DNA of 64,000 bases from Lelliottia sp. JS-SCA-14 (GTDB lineage Bacteria > Pseudomonadota > Gammaproteobacteria > Enterobacterales > Enterobacteriaceae), in NCBI RefSeq assembly GCF_035593345.1, contig NZ_CP141606.1, positions 930,001 through 994,000 of the forward strand, written 5' to 3'. Position 1 is the first letter of the stretch. Each line of letters opens with the position of its first letter. The translations under genes were made by a program, and so were the position numbers. Under the pieces are notes generated by a model. The model worked only from the letters and a program-made list of their open reading frames with translations, was not told the origin of the DNA and made no database searches. This document shows, piece by piece, positions 48,175 through 57,096 of the stretch.

Positions 48175-51162
48175 TTACTTATTAATAATTACCCTCATCT
48201 TCACTCCGGAAATCTCATCTAAGTATGCCTCTGTCGAGCCTAACAAGGTCAATATTTCATTAGATATTTTCCCCTTCGAAAGGGCGGGCTGTACAATAGT
48301 AACACCATGTTTAAATGTTGCGTACCGTGCAATCCGTGCGTAATAAGTCAAGTCAGTTATTGTACCTTTTTCTATCCTGGATGAGAGTCCTTTCTCTAAA
48401 CGTGCTTTTTCGCGTTCAACTAGTCTTAGTAGCATTTTTTCATTATCAGCGAACCATTTAACACTTTTAACTGTTTGACCCGCAACTTGATATACATCAT
48501 CCACCCGTGCACCTGGTGTGGAAATACCGTTTACCGCAGGGCAATATTTACAGTGATATAGATGAATCACCAGTTCGCTATCATTAATATTTTTAATGGC
48601 TACAATATCCGCCACTTCTCCTGAACCATCATCATCAAAAACAAAATCGTAATCATTCAATATGTTTTTAATAGTGTAATATTGTATTGAATGTGTCAAT
48701 TTCATTGCGGTTTGTGACTCTACCGATATATTAACTCCTTTCCAATCCCATTCTTCCAAATTATCTACGCTATAAATGTACTGGTAACTATCAGTTGGAG
48801 TAATATGAAGTCCACCATCAATAAAAGAGGTGTCCTCTAAATAAAATAATGGTGGGTATTCATTGAAGAAATCCGCTAGATTATATTTCTGACCACCGAA
48901 TAAAATATAAGCATTCTCAGGGCAACTGAAAGCAACTTCACCTTTAGACGTAAATTTCATTGTCATGGTGATCATTCCTTTGCTTGAGCGAATCTCAAAT
49001 AAAACTGCTTCTTTTTTCGGTGAGTAGTAATGGCTAAATAGTGGTTCGCAATGAATAATTGAATCTTCCCATTTTTCCGTATTAATAACTAGTTTTGAGT
49101 CGTTCTTTCTCAAAATAGAAAGTGGCCATTCCATTGCTATTACTCGAGTCTCTGGGAAGCAATCAATCTCAATCATTTGCATTGCTGTTTTCATTATGGT
49201 ATTGGTATCGATAGTATCATCAAGTATTTTTTTACCTATTGAGTTACACCATATTATCCATTGATCAACTGAGTCACTGTCCATTGACCAAATCTTCCCT
49301 TTATATGAACAACCAATGCTTACAGGCTTGCCATTTTCATAACCTTTTCCAAATATATTGGATTTAGTTGCACGTTTAGCTTCAATATCAGGTATTTGAT
49401 CATTAATTTCGGTTCCGGTGTGCATTGAATAACGCAAACCCTTTTTGTGTTTATTTAACCCAACATTTTGTAGTTTTAATCGTTTTAAACCTGCTAATGT
49501 CCTGAAAACGCGTTCACCTTGAATTTTTGTTGCATTTTTCGCAATTAGATTTACAAGACGTGTTACAAACCCATCTTTAGCAGATGAATGAACGAATAGT
49601 AGGTTGTTTTTAATGTCGAAATATACAATATATAAATCCCACAGCTCATCGTAAAATTCTTTAGAGCTAGTCCATCCAACAGGAGAGAAAGTTTTAACTG
49701 AAAAAATTATGATGTTTTTTTCATCATTAATACTCGAGTCATATATATTAAAGTGTTTTTTCCCAAACTTAAGGAAGTTGTCAGGTTCCCAATTAGACAT
49801 ATACGTGTTAAAAACAATGGTGCTAATGGATGGCATTAGGCCTAAGTCGAGCAACTTTCCTGTGGAATTAAATTCTGTGCGAAAGTTTTGATATTCTTTT
49901 TCATTTTCTATTTTTTTAGCGCTAATATCACTTATTATATGATTCCAATCAGAATCCTCCTTATATAGTTCCTCCAAACTTTCATTTACAGCAACGCTGG
50001 CGACATTAGCTACAAATTTTGCCGCCCCAACATTATGTATATTTCTTGTGAATCTGCCTGTAAATTGAAGCATCACATTTATACTTTTATGAGGGTCATG
50101 TATAGCGCATACTTTCAATTGAGGAAGATCAAATCCTTCTCCTAACATATCGACACAAATGATCACTTTGTGTAGTCCAGATTTGATATCCTGTATTATT
50201 TTATTTTTGCCTTTTGTCTTACTACTAACTAATATAGGATTGAGATCTTTATACTCATTATAAATATTCAGTATTTCCTCGGCCCTTTTTATAGGGTAGG
50301 CTCTCGCCATTAAAATATGGTCAAGGCCTAACTTTAGATCATCGCGCAATAATGAGACTGCTTTTTCTGCTATCGCCTTGTCTGATTTTTCATCCAAAAA
50401 TTCTCGCACAGGGTGAAATTCTATAGCCTTAAAGTATCCATCTTGCTGTGCTCTTTTTAAAGGGTAATTAAATATGATTCTGCCTTCAATTCTTGAACCG
50501 TCTGTTCTGAATGGTGTTGCGGTGAACTGAAAAACACTTTTATGGGAAAATTTCTCTTTAATCCTAGACCATGTCGTTGCAATAACATGATGTGCTTCGT
50601 CTATAATCAGATGGGAACAGTGAGAGGCTAATTTGTTAAGATACTTTTCAGGAAAAAAGGATAATGCGGGGGCAGATGCTACGATTACATTTGAATTAAG
50701 GATTTGATCAAGTTCTTCGTCATTTTTGATACCATGATTTAAAACGGCGACTATTGGATTTTGAATTTTTGTATCGATTAATCCAAACTGTCTCAATAAT
50801 CCATATTCAATTATTTTTTTTGCTGTTTGAGAGCGAAGTGCGTCAGATGGAACAACAACTAATGTCCTGTTGAATTTTCCTGCAATTATAATTGAAAGTA
50901 TAGTTTCAGTTTTTCCTGTGCCTGTAGGCATTATAACGGTAGCTGAGTAGCCCTTATCAGATTTATCGTACCCTAAGGCTGCATATATTCCACCTAATTG
51001 AGGAGGGCGTAAGCCTATACTATCTGTCCTTTCCTCTTTGAAAATAAAGTGATTCATCTTCCAAGTTTCTAAAATTTGGTCTCTATTAAATTTTTTTTCA
51101 TTTAATGGTAACCATGCCACATAGCTTTTGCTTTTTCCTACTTTTTGCTGTATCAAGTCCAT
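48175..51162 (-). CDS. Superfamily II helicase with C-terminal PD-(D/E)xK-like nuclease domain
   Basis: 995 residues from ATG at 51162, six bases after GGAG; TTG and ATG codons up to 51177 are alternatives. Walker A is PTGTGKTE (78-86), DEAHH box at 178-182, TATPF at 204-208, and motifs V/VI GEGFDLPQLK and QFTGRFTRN. From about 840 comes FDDDGSGEVADIVAI (Asp852) and then IHLYHCKYC (Lys872), which fits a PD-(D/E)xK core with His in place of the second acid. The tail (PGARVDDVYQVAGQTVKSVKWF) is shared with helicase-restriction proteins I recall from defence islands. The DNA is visibly AT-rich compared with both neighbours, which suggests separate transfer. Likely a single-gene restriction-type defence protein. 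Confidence 0.72.
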   Translation of the reverse strand: MDLIQQKVGKSKSYVAWLPLNEKKFNRDQILETWKMNHFIFKEERTDSIGLRPPQLGGIYAALGYDKSDKGYSATVIMPTGTGKTETILSIIIAGKFNRTLVVVPSDALRSQTAKKIIEYGLLRQFGLIDTKIQNPIVAVLNHGIKNDEELDQILNSNVIVASAPALSFFPEKYLNKLASHCSHLIIDEAHHVIATTWSRIKEKFSHKSVFQFTATPFRTDGSRIEGRIIFNYPLKRAQQDGYFKAIEFHPVREFLDEKSDKAIAEKAVSLLRDDLKLGLDHILMARAYPIKRAEEILNIYNEYKDLNPILVSSKTKGKNKIIQDIKSGLHKVIICVDMLGEGFDLPQLKVCAIHDPHKSINVMLQFTGRFTRNIHNVGAAKFVANVASVAVNESLEELYKEDSDWNHIISDISAKKIENEKEYQNFRTEFNSTGKLLDLGLMPSISTIVFNTYMSNWEPDNFLKFGKKHFNIYDSSINDEKNIIIFSVKTFSPVGWTSSKEFYDELWDLYIVYFDIKNNLLFVHSSAKDGFVTRLVNLIAKNATKIQGERVFRTLAGLKRLKLQNVGLNKHKKGLRYSMHTGTEINDQIPDIEAKRATKSNIFGKGYENGKPVSIGCSYKGKIWSMDSDSVDQWIIWCNSIGKKILDDTIDTNTIMKTAMQMIEIDCFPETRVIAMEWPLSILRKNDSKLVINTEKWEDSIIHCEPLFSHYYSPKKEAVLFEIRSSKGMITMTMKFTSKGEVAFSCPENAYILFGGQKYNLADFFNEYPPLFYLEDTSFIDGGLHITPTDSYQYIYSVDNLEEWDWKGVNISVESQTAMKLTHSIQYYTIKNILNDYDFVFDDDGSGEVADIVAIKNINDSELVIHLYHCKYCPAVNGISTPGARVDDVYQVAGQTVKSVKWFADNEKMLLRLVEREKARLEKGLSSRIEKGTITDLTYYARIARYATFKHGVTIVQPALSKGKISNEILTLLGSTEAYLDEISGVKMRVIINK

Positions 51163-51434
51163 GGACGTCTCCATCAAGGATATATTGTATATAGTAAATC
51201 ATTAACTCTATAAATTACTGGGATTTTTATTATTCTATATATTTTATTAAATCAAAACTTAAGTCAGTTTTGTATGATCTTTCTCTCACTTGTTCAAGAG
51301 CAATCATAGTTTTGTAGGATAGTAATTCTCATGGGCAATGTCAGCTTTTGATACATAGTGACCGGTCCATTAATAAAGTAAGCCAAAAATGAGTTGCGAT
51401 GCGCCCTCAGCAATGAGGGCCACCGCGGAGATTG

Positions 51435-54400
51435 TCAGGCTGATTGCGCCAATTGCCGATGCAGGACCTGAAGACTAGTTCCCGCCCCAGCCCATGCAGT
51501 AGCCGAGCCGACCACATACAGGTTTTGCTTGGCGCGTGAGACGGCTACATTGATTATGTTTGGCGGGCTGGCCGCCCACTGACGCGCTCTTTGCTGGCTC
51601 GCTTTCGGCGCACCTAGCAACAGGATTACCGTGTCTGCTTCTCGGCCCTGGAACGTGTGGATCGTGCCTACACGATTACGGCACCACTCATCCAATTTTG
51701 CGCCGAACGCCCGCAGCAGATCGGTCTCTCTGTCGAGACGCCGACGCATGTTCTGCTCTACGATCTTGAATGGTGTAATGATAAATACGTCCGGATTTGT
51801 AATGCCCGATGCTGCCAGCTCTTTGAGCATTCGTACAACCGCTTCGCCCTCGTCGGGGCACCATTTCGTTTCAGCATCGCCATTGATATCCACCCAGCGA
51901 GATCTCCCCAAAGCCGAGCCGATAGCTCCTGGGCTTTTAGGCCCGACAGCATGGACCATCTGCCCGGCATAGGCGATGGAGTTAGAAACATCGAACATTG
52001 GCTTCTGGCAACGCCTGTGAACGAGGAGTGGCAGCCCGACTTCTCGATCGCCTACGTCCATGACGAAGGTGGATTTGAAGCGCGATGCCTGATCAGCAAG
52101 GGTCTGTGTAGATGCTGCGGGGGCAGACCATTCGATTTGGTCAATGTCAAAGAACTTGCAGATTTCGGCGTTCAGCTTTTCAGGAAGTGAAACTACAGGT
52201 GGGATTTGCAACGGGTCACCTACCACGATGGAGCGCTTTGCTCGCATGATAGCTCCAACTGCTGCCTGAGGAACGGCCTGGCCCGCTTCATCTACCAGAA
52301 GCCAGCCAAGGCTCTCTGGTGGCAGATCCCCGAACATCGTCCGAACAGAGGCGAATGTCGTGGACACGGTCGGCACGACCATGAAAAGGCTCGACCAAAG
52401 GTCGGGGAGAAGTTCACGGTGAGCGGAAGACTGGAAGGCACCAGCCACCATGCCCGACATCAATAGCCCAAGATTGTGTTGCAAGCGGCTGGCCGAAGCA
52501 TCAATGAACGCTTTATGCACAGTCAGGGCAGCGGCGAAAAGATCCTCTCGCAGGTGATGAACCTCATCGGGAAGCCATGGCGCAGTCAGGTGGATAGCCT
52601 CGTGCTCGCGCTCGAAGAATCTCTCATCAACGACCCTGTCTCCCATGCGGTTTCGTGCCTCTGCCTCGGTTGCCTTCAATTTCGAGACAGCCTGACATTT
52701 GCTGGAAATTTCCTGGTCGAGTTGCTGTAACTGGGACTTAATATTGCTCCACTTAGTCCTTGCAAGCTCCAGGGCACCGTCTGTCTCCTGCGCCCGTAAG
52801 ACTGATTGCTGCAAGGTCGCCGAGAGCTTCTGCAGTGTCGATCTCCACGACTTCCAGGCCGCAGTCGCGAACAAACGGGAGAAGAAACCTGGACGGCAAG
52901 CAAGATGGCTGTTGAGCATGATCTTGTCCTGCTCGATCTGCGATTTTGCCTTCTCATGCTCCCATTGGTAGGATTCAGCAGTTTGGTGTGCCTCTTCGAC
53001 AGCTTCAATCAGACTCGGACGACGCTGTTCCACCCTTTGTAGTTCGGTAGTCGCTCCCTTGAGCGCCTGGATATCCCGTCGCATCTCTTCGATGCTGGCG
53101 ATTTCGGCGTCTACCGTCTCCTTGAGTTTAAGGAAAACGGTTCGTGCTTTCCGCCAGGCCGTTAAAGCGTCCGCTTCGTTGGTGCTGGGCCGCTCATTGA
53201 CGACCACGCTGGGCATCACGCGATCGATGATTTCGCCAGTTTGTTCATCTTTAATCTCACGCAAGACGTTTAAGCCGCGAGCTGCTTTCAGGTAGGTAAG
53301 GAAACCACCGTCTTCATTCCACCAGAAACTTTGCTGGAACGCGCCTCGGTTGCTGCTCTTGCCGAGAGCTGCGGCGATCAAACCCCAGGTTTCGACAGGG
53401 TCGGAGGGGATGTCCCCCTCGGCCTCGGCTTCGAAATAGCCGGCGCGTTTGGGATTCGCAATCAGGTCGCTGATGGACCGGAAGTAGGCGATCTGTTCAT
53501 GGCGACCATTGGCTTCCTTGAGAGGAAGCTCTTTACTGACGTTTTCGACTGCTTTGTTATTGGAGGAGGCTACGACGATCTCATGGCCCCTCAAGGATGC
53601 ATGTAACTTGTAGAAGTGCAGGAATGCATTGGAACCGAATGCCAGCTTCTCGCCTGTTGTGGAAAAGGCATCCTGCGGTTTATTGAAGCCGCACATCGCC
53701 GTGGCCCGATCAAGAATGCACCCAACGACAATATCTCGCAGAAGAGTGGTCTTTCCAGTACCCGGTGGCCCATTGACACCGATGATACCTGGAGCATCAT
53801 TCAGCTCAGCACGCGCCGCATTCACGGCAGCCTGTTGAAGCAGTACCAATGGATGGCCGCCTTTCGAAGGCCAACGAGCCTGCGGCATGAGCGACGGTGC
53901 GACGAAAGGCTCAACTGCGGAAATGGGCGATAGCACGTCGATTTTTTGGTCAGGCCTGCCAATTCCCATATAGCGGCGCAAACCGGTTCCGGCTTTGCCC
54001 GTCTCGAGCAATTTGGTTGCTTCACCGAGATCTTCAAGATAGAAGGAATTCAGTAACGAAGGTTCAGGCGGCGACTTGGCCTTGAAATGATGAAACACCT
54101 TAATCGCGAATGTGGGTGGCTCAACCAAATGTTCGGGTACACCGAACTGAGACACAAGCCATTTATAAGCATTAAGAACGACATCCAAATCGATCGGTAT
54201 GGGTTCTCCATCCTCGTTGTGGCGGCGAACTATTCGATTCAGATGCTCAATAATGCGCGGCTCAACATTCGGCCAATTCCCTAAGCTCCCAAGCTTCAGA
54301 TCGAGAGCCGGCTTGAGTGCCCAGGCAAAACTGGAAACGGCAACGCCTTTTTCCTCAAGCACATAACCTTCCTTGTCGATGAGAATCGAGCCGATGGCCG

Positions 54401-55067
54401 CTTTCTTACCGTCCGGGCGTGAACTCTCCTCATCCTCGCCAAAAACCTTGACCAGCTCGTCCGTCGCCTTGTCGAGAGCGATGGAGCCGAGGACGACCTC
54501 GAAATAAAGCTTATAACTAGGCTTGCTGCGGGCATTTGGTCCCCAAGGAACACCTCGCTCCAATAGAGCTACCCTAGAGCGGTCGCCGGTTGCCATATCC
54601 TCTGGGCGTTTATAACCTTGAGGCGACAGTGCTTCGAGGGCTGTCCATGCTGCCAGTATTGCTCGCGCATCATTCGCCTTATCTGACGGAGAGAAAGATG
54701 GGAGTGGACCTAGATCAATTTGGCCTTTGTCGAATTGCTGTCGCATGGCAGTGTCTGGGATAGCCTTCGGTTGCAGTTGCTCTGCAGCTGCAGGTGCACT
54801 GTGGGGCACCACAGCTTGAGAAAATTGTATGGACGCCGAATCGGGATTACATGTTGATGGGTTGGAAGCCGACATGGCGACCTCGCTTCGGTCGCTAAGT
54901 GCAGTTAGAGATTGCTCGATTTTAGACGTCAGCGTCCGCGCCTTGGCAGTGTTGCGAAAGGTCAGCTCGCTCAACAGCTGTTCAAGTTCACTAACATTGT
55001 TGCGGGACTGTTCGAAGATTGCTTCCAGATCGAAGATAGATTTTTGCGCATACTGCCGTGTCTTCAT
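51435..55067 (-). CDS. UPF1/Dna2-like superfamily I helicase with coiled coil
   Basis: 1210 residues. A long N-terminal region (1-420) with no motif I recognise precedes Walker A (VNGPPGTGKTTLLRD, residues 431-445). A charged coiled coil is inserted in domain 1 at about 640-760. Motif II is LLVDEAGQAVPQ near 925, motif III VGDPLQIPPVV, motif V TIHTFQGREADTVI and motif VI INVAVSRAKQNLYVVG. The motif set is that of Upf1/Dna2/SMUBP-2-type 5'-3' helicases. No nuclease or phospholipase-D motif was found. The gene is GC-richer than its helicase-nuclease neighbour, from which it is separated by 272 bases, so it is probably an independent cargo. Some Mokosh-type defence helicases are similar in build, but the partner domains are not present. 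Confidence 0.7.
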   Translation of the reverse strand: MKTRQYAQKSIFDLEAIFEQSRNNVSELEQLLSELTFRNTAKARTLTSKIEQSLTALSDRSEVAMSASNPSTCNPDSASIQFSQAVVPHSAPAAAEQLQPKAIPDTAMRQQFDKGQIDLGPLPSFSPSDKANDARAILAAWTALEALSPQGYKRPEDMATGDRSRVALLERGVPWGPNARSKPSYKLYFEVVLGSIALDKATDELVKVFGEDEESSRPDGKKAAIGSILIDKEGYVLEEKGVAVSSFAWALKPALDLKLGSLGNWPNVEPRIIEHLNRIVRRHNEDGEPIPIDLDVVLNAYKWLVSQFGVPEHLVEPPTFAIKVFHHFKAKSPPEPSLLNSFYLEDLGEATKLLETGKAGTGLRRYMGIGRPDQKIDVLSPISAVEPFVAPSLMPQARWPSKGGHPLVLLQQAAVNAARAELNDAPGIIGVNGPPGTGKTTLLRDIVVGCILDRATAMCGFNKPQDAFSTTGEKLAFGSNAFLHFYKLHASLRGHEIVVASSNNKAVENVSKELPLKEANGRHEQIAYFRSISDLIANPKRAGYFEAEAEGDIPSDPVETWGLIAAALGKSSNRGAFQQSFWWNEDGGFLTYLKAARGLNVLREIKDEQTGEIIDRVMPSVVVNERPSTNEADALTAWRKARTVFLKLKETVDAEIASIEEMRRDIQALKGATTELQRVEQRRPSLIEAVEEAHQTAESYQWEHEKAKSQIEQDKIMLNSHLACRPGFFSRLFATAAWKSWRSTLQKLSATLQQSVLRAQETDGALELARTKWSNIKSQLQQLDQEISSKCQAVSKLKATEAEARNRMGDRVVDERFFEREHEAIHLTAPWLPDEVHHLREDLFAAALTVHKAFIDASASRLQHNLGLLMSGMVAGAFQSSAHRELLPDLWSSLFMVVPTVSTTFASVRTMFGDLPPESLGWLLVDEAGQAVPQAAVGAIMRAKRSIVVGDPLQIPPVVSLPEKLNAEICKFFDIDQIEWSAPAASTQTLADQASRFKSTFVMDVGDREVGLPLLVHRRCQKPMFDVSNSIAYAGQMVHAVGPKSPGAIGSALGRSRWVDINGDAETKWCPDEGEAVVRMLKELAASGITNPDVFIITPFKIVEQNMRRRLDRETDLLRAFGAKLDEWCRNRVGTIHTFQGREADTVILLLGAPKASQQRARQWAASPPNIINVAVSRAKQNLYVVGSATAWAGAGTSLQVLHRQLAQSA

Positions 55068-55498
55068 TTATTTCTGCGGCTCCATATCCCTTCAGTTAAG
55101 AGATATTATGCTAATTAGCTTGATTTCAAAAACTATTAACGTGCGCTCATGACGTAGATCCAGATCTCGGTGGGATGCTTAACTGGCTGCTTACGTGCGA
55201 AGACGCACTCTGTGCAAATTAATATAATGCAGGTTCGTTGGTATGACTTGATGGTTGAGGGCCAGCCAAAGGCTATTATCCGTGAGCTTGAGGTTCGGTA
55301 ATAAGTTTTCGACATCTAGATAGATTTTTATTCGCGTGTCTATGAGCACATTGACTTCGTCCCTGCACATTAATGATATGCAGCATATTGCCCAGGCCCC
55401 CATGCTTTTTGCCCTCTTGTTAGCAAGTAGATTTCCTTATTCCCATTAGCTAAACTGTGCGGCTGGATTCCTCCCAGCGAGCACGCGCAGAGTGAACC
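55068..55498. other. Gap between the SF1 helicase and the 209-residue gene
   Basis: About 430 bases. It must hold the promoters of the two divergent genes. AT-rich near the helicase start; no RNA gene or repeat was recognised. Confidence 0.4.
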
Positions 55499-56128
55499 AT
55501 GATCCGCAGAAACAAACCATTTAATACTCTTTCCCGCCGTCGGCGTCGTGCCCGGACACAACAAGTCAAGAACCTGATCCACCGCGAGCGTCACCGCTGC
55601 GGAGGACTGCATTATGATGATTGCGATTCTGAAAATGCAGAGGCGATTGCTGCGGGTTGGATGTGGACCTGGAGCGATGTTTTATTCTTGGGTAATTCGC
55701 CAGATGTGTACTGGAATGCGGAGATCATTACCATTGACGTAGCGCGTGCGGATATTGTGGAAAATCTGGTGTTTGAAGAAGCTCATGCCATGTTGAGCCA
55801 AAACCAGCAGGAAGATGAAGCCCGCATGGATACAACACCAAACTACAATGCGAAAGGGAAGGTGGTTAGCCATACGATGGTAGAACGTACCCGCGTTTCT
55901 TATCCTCAATTCGGTGGATTAACCTATTTCGACTACATTGATAAACGCTTGGCCGAAGTCATGCGCGACAATCCGCCTGTAGTTACTCCAGGCTATCGCA
56001 TTCAACCTGGCTATCGTAGCGGCATTGGTTTGCAAATCATCGTGGAAGAGCCGGTGCTCACTCGCGAGATAATCGACAGTGCGATCCGCTCATTTTTGGC
56101 TGGGGATATGCCCCTGGTCCCTAAGTAA
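55499..56128 (+). CDS. Unrecognised 209-residue protein
   Basis: Starts with a very basic stretch (MIRRNKPFNTLSRRRRRARTQQVKNLIHRERHRCGG), then an acidic/aromatic section (WMWTWSDVLFLGNSPDVYWNAEIITIDVARADIVENLVFEEAHAML) and a mixed C-terminal half. No family was recognised. The frame is clean and its codon use is typical of a real gene. It is the last cargo gene before the right arm-type repeat. Basic N-terminal arms of this kind often bind nucleic acid. Confidence 0.65.
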   Translation: MIRRNKPFNTLSRRRRRARTQQVKNLIHRERHRCGGLHYDDCDSENAEAIAAGWMWTWSDVLFLGNSPDVYWNAEIITIDVARADIVENLVFEEAHAMLSQNQQEDEARMDTTPNYNAKGKVVSHTMVERTRVSYPQFGGLTYFDYIDKRLAEVMRDNPPVVTPGYRIQPGYRSGIGLQIIVEEPVLTREIIDSAIRSFLAGDMPLVPK

Positions 56129-56338
56129 ACAAGATGATGAAGTAAACTCTTTGTATATCAACCCAGCAATAAACGCTCTAATGCACCCGATGAAATCTAT
56201 GGCAGCCGCATGAACGTGTGAACATGAATTCGACCCAGTAGTAGCCCCGGATGCCACAGGAATGATTTCAGATATCAAGGCTGATGCCTGATACTTTTGA
56301 ACGCCACTAAAAAAAGAACTGTGCGGCATACTGACATC

Positions 56339-56360
56339 TGGGGGTACTTATGGGGGTATT
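56339..56360 (+). repeat. Right arm-type direct repeat of the island
   Basis: Two TGGGGGTA units 12 bases apart, matching 41231-41252 at 19 of 22 positions in the same orientation, about 60 bases inside the right att copy. Confidence 0.6.
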
Positions 56361-56420
56361 CCAAAAGATCGAATAAAATAAATTAATTAAAAATCAATGC
56401 ATTTATGCAAGTTGTTTTGT

Positions 56421-56438
56421 TCCTATTATCGCACCATT
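56421..56438 (+). repeat. attR copy of the thrW 3' end
   Basis: TCCTATTATCGCACCATT equals the tRNA-Thr 3' end at 41100-41118 with one G deleted in the acceptor-stem part. It is the expected displaced end of the target tRNA gene. Confidence 0.8.
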
Positions 56439-56590
56439 TCAAACTCTTTTTAAAATCCACCAAAACCAACTCCCCCACAAACACCCGCTTTCACCAGCCC
56501 CAACCTCGCATTTCCAGAACAAAAATCTCATTAACCCCATATAGATAATGCAATAATTCCGCCAACGATCGTGCCAACAAGGAAACCACC

Positions 56591-57034
56591 ATGCTCATCC
56601 AGGAAGTATTACATAACAAAAAAGACTACCTTGAACTCCTTCTCTTAGGCGATGAGCAGGAGGATATGATCGATCGCTATCTCGACGCAGGGCGAATGTT
56701 CAAGCTGGATGATAATGGCGTGAAATGCATTGCCGTCGTTCTGGCGTTAAATAGCCACGAGTGTGAACTGAAAAATATCGCGACCGACCCTGCATCCCAA
56801 CGAAAGGGATATGGCAAGACCATGATCGCATTCCTGAAAAAAACCTACTTCACGTCTTTTAACACCATGTATGTCGGTACCGGTGATGTGCCTTCAACCC
56901 TTGATTTCTATCAGCGTTGTGGATTTGTTGAGTCCCATCGGGTGAAGGATTTCTTTATCGATAATTATGATCATCCTATCTTTGAGGGCGACATCCAGTT
57001 ACGTGACATGGTTTATCTGAAACAAACCCGATGA
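56591..57034 (+). CDS. GNAT-family N-acetyltransferase
   Basis: 147 residues. The acetyl-CoA motif A is LKNIATDPASQRKGYGKTMIAFLKK, with motif B FYQRCGFVESHR. The N-terminal half has the usual beta-strand pairing. The substrate is unknown. AAGGAA precedes ATG by six bases. It is the first backbone gene right of the island. Confidence 0.85.
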   Translation: MLIQEVLHNKKDYLELLLLGDEQEDMIDRYLDAGRMFKLDDNGVKCIAVVLALNSHECELKNIATDPASQRKGYGKTMIAFLKKTYFTSFNTMYVGTGDVPSTLDFYQRCGFVESHRVKDFFIDNYDHPIFEGDIQLRDMVYLKQTR

Positions 57035-57061
57035 CCACTACAACCCAGAATCAAATTTCTG

Positions 57062-57095
57062 CAAAAAGGGAGCGACATAATCGCTCCCTTTCATC
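57062..57095. terminator. Bidirectional terminator between the GNAT gene and the ABC ATPase gene
   Basis: AAGGGAGCGA and TCGCTCCCTT form a 10-bp stem between an A run and a short T-rich sequence. Confidence 0.75.
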
Positions 57096-57096
57096 A

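Larger units (their letters stand above)
41100..56438. mobile_element. thrW-integrated genomic island with helicase-rich cargo, no integrase seen
   Basis: Left border is the tRNA-Thr 3' end (TCCTATTATCGGCACCATT at 41100-41118). Right border is TCCTATTATCGCACCATT at 56421-56438, the same sequence with one G missing. Twenty-two-base direct repeats lie just inside both borders. Cargo: two short frames, the TerB_N/ATPase/helicase trio, a helicase-nuclease, an SF1 helicase and a 209-residue protein. No integrase, excisionase or transposase gene was recognised, so the island is probably fixed in place. GC content differs markedly between cargo blocks. Confidence 0.8.
56129..56590. other. Right border zone of the thrW island
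   Basis: No gene. It contains the right arm-type repeat at 56339-56360 and the att copy at 56421-56438. After 56440 the sequence is backbone leading to the GNAT gene. Confidence 0.6.
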
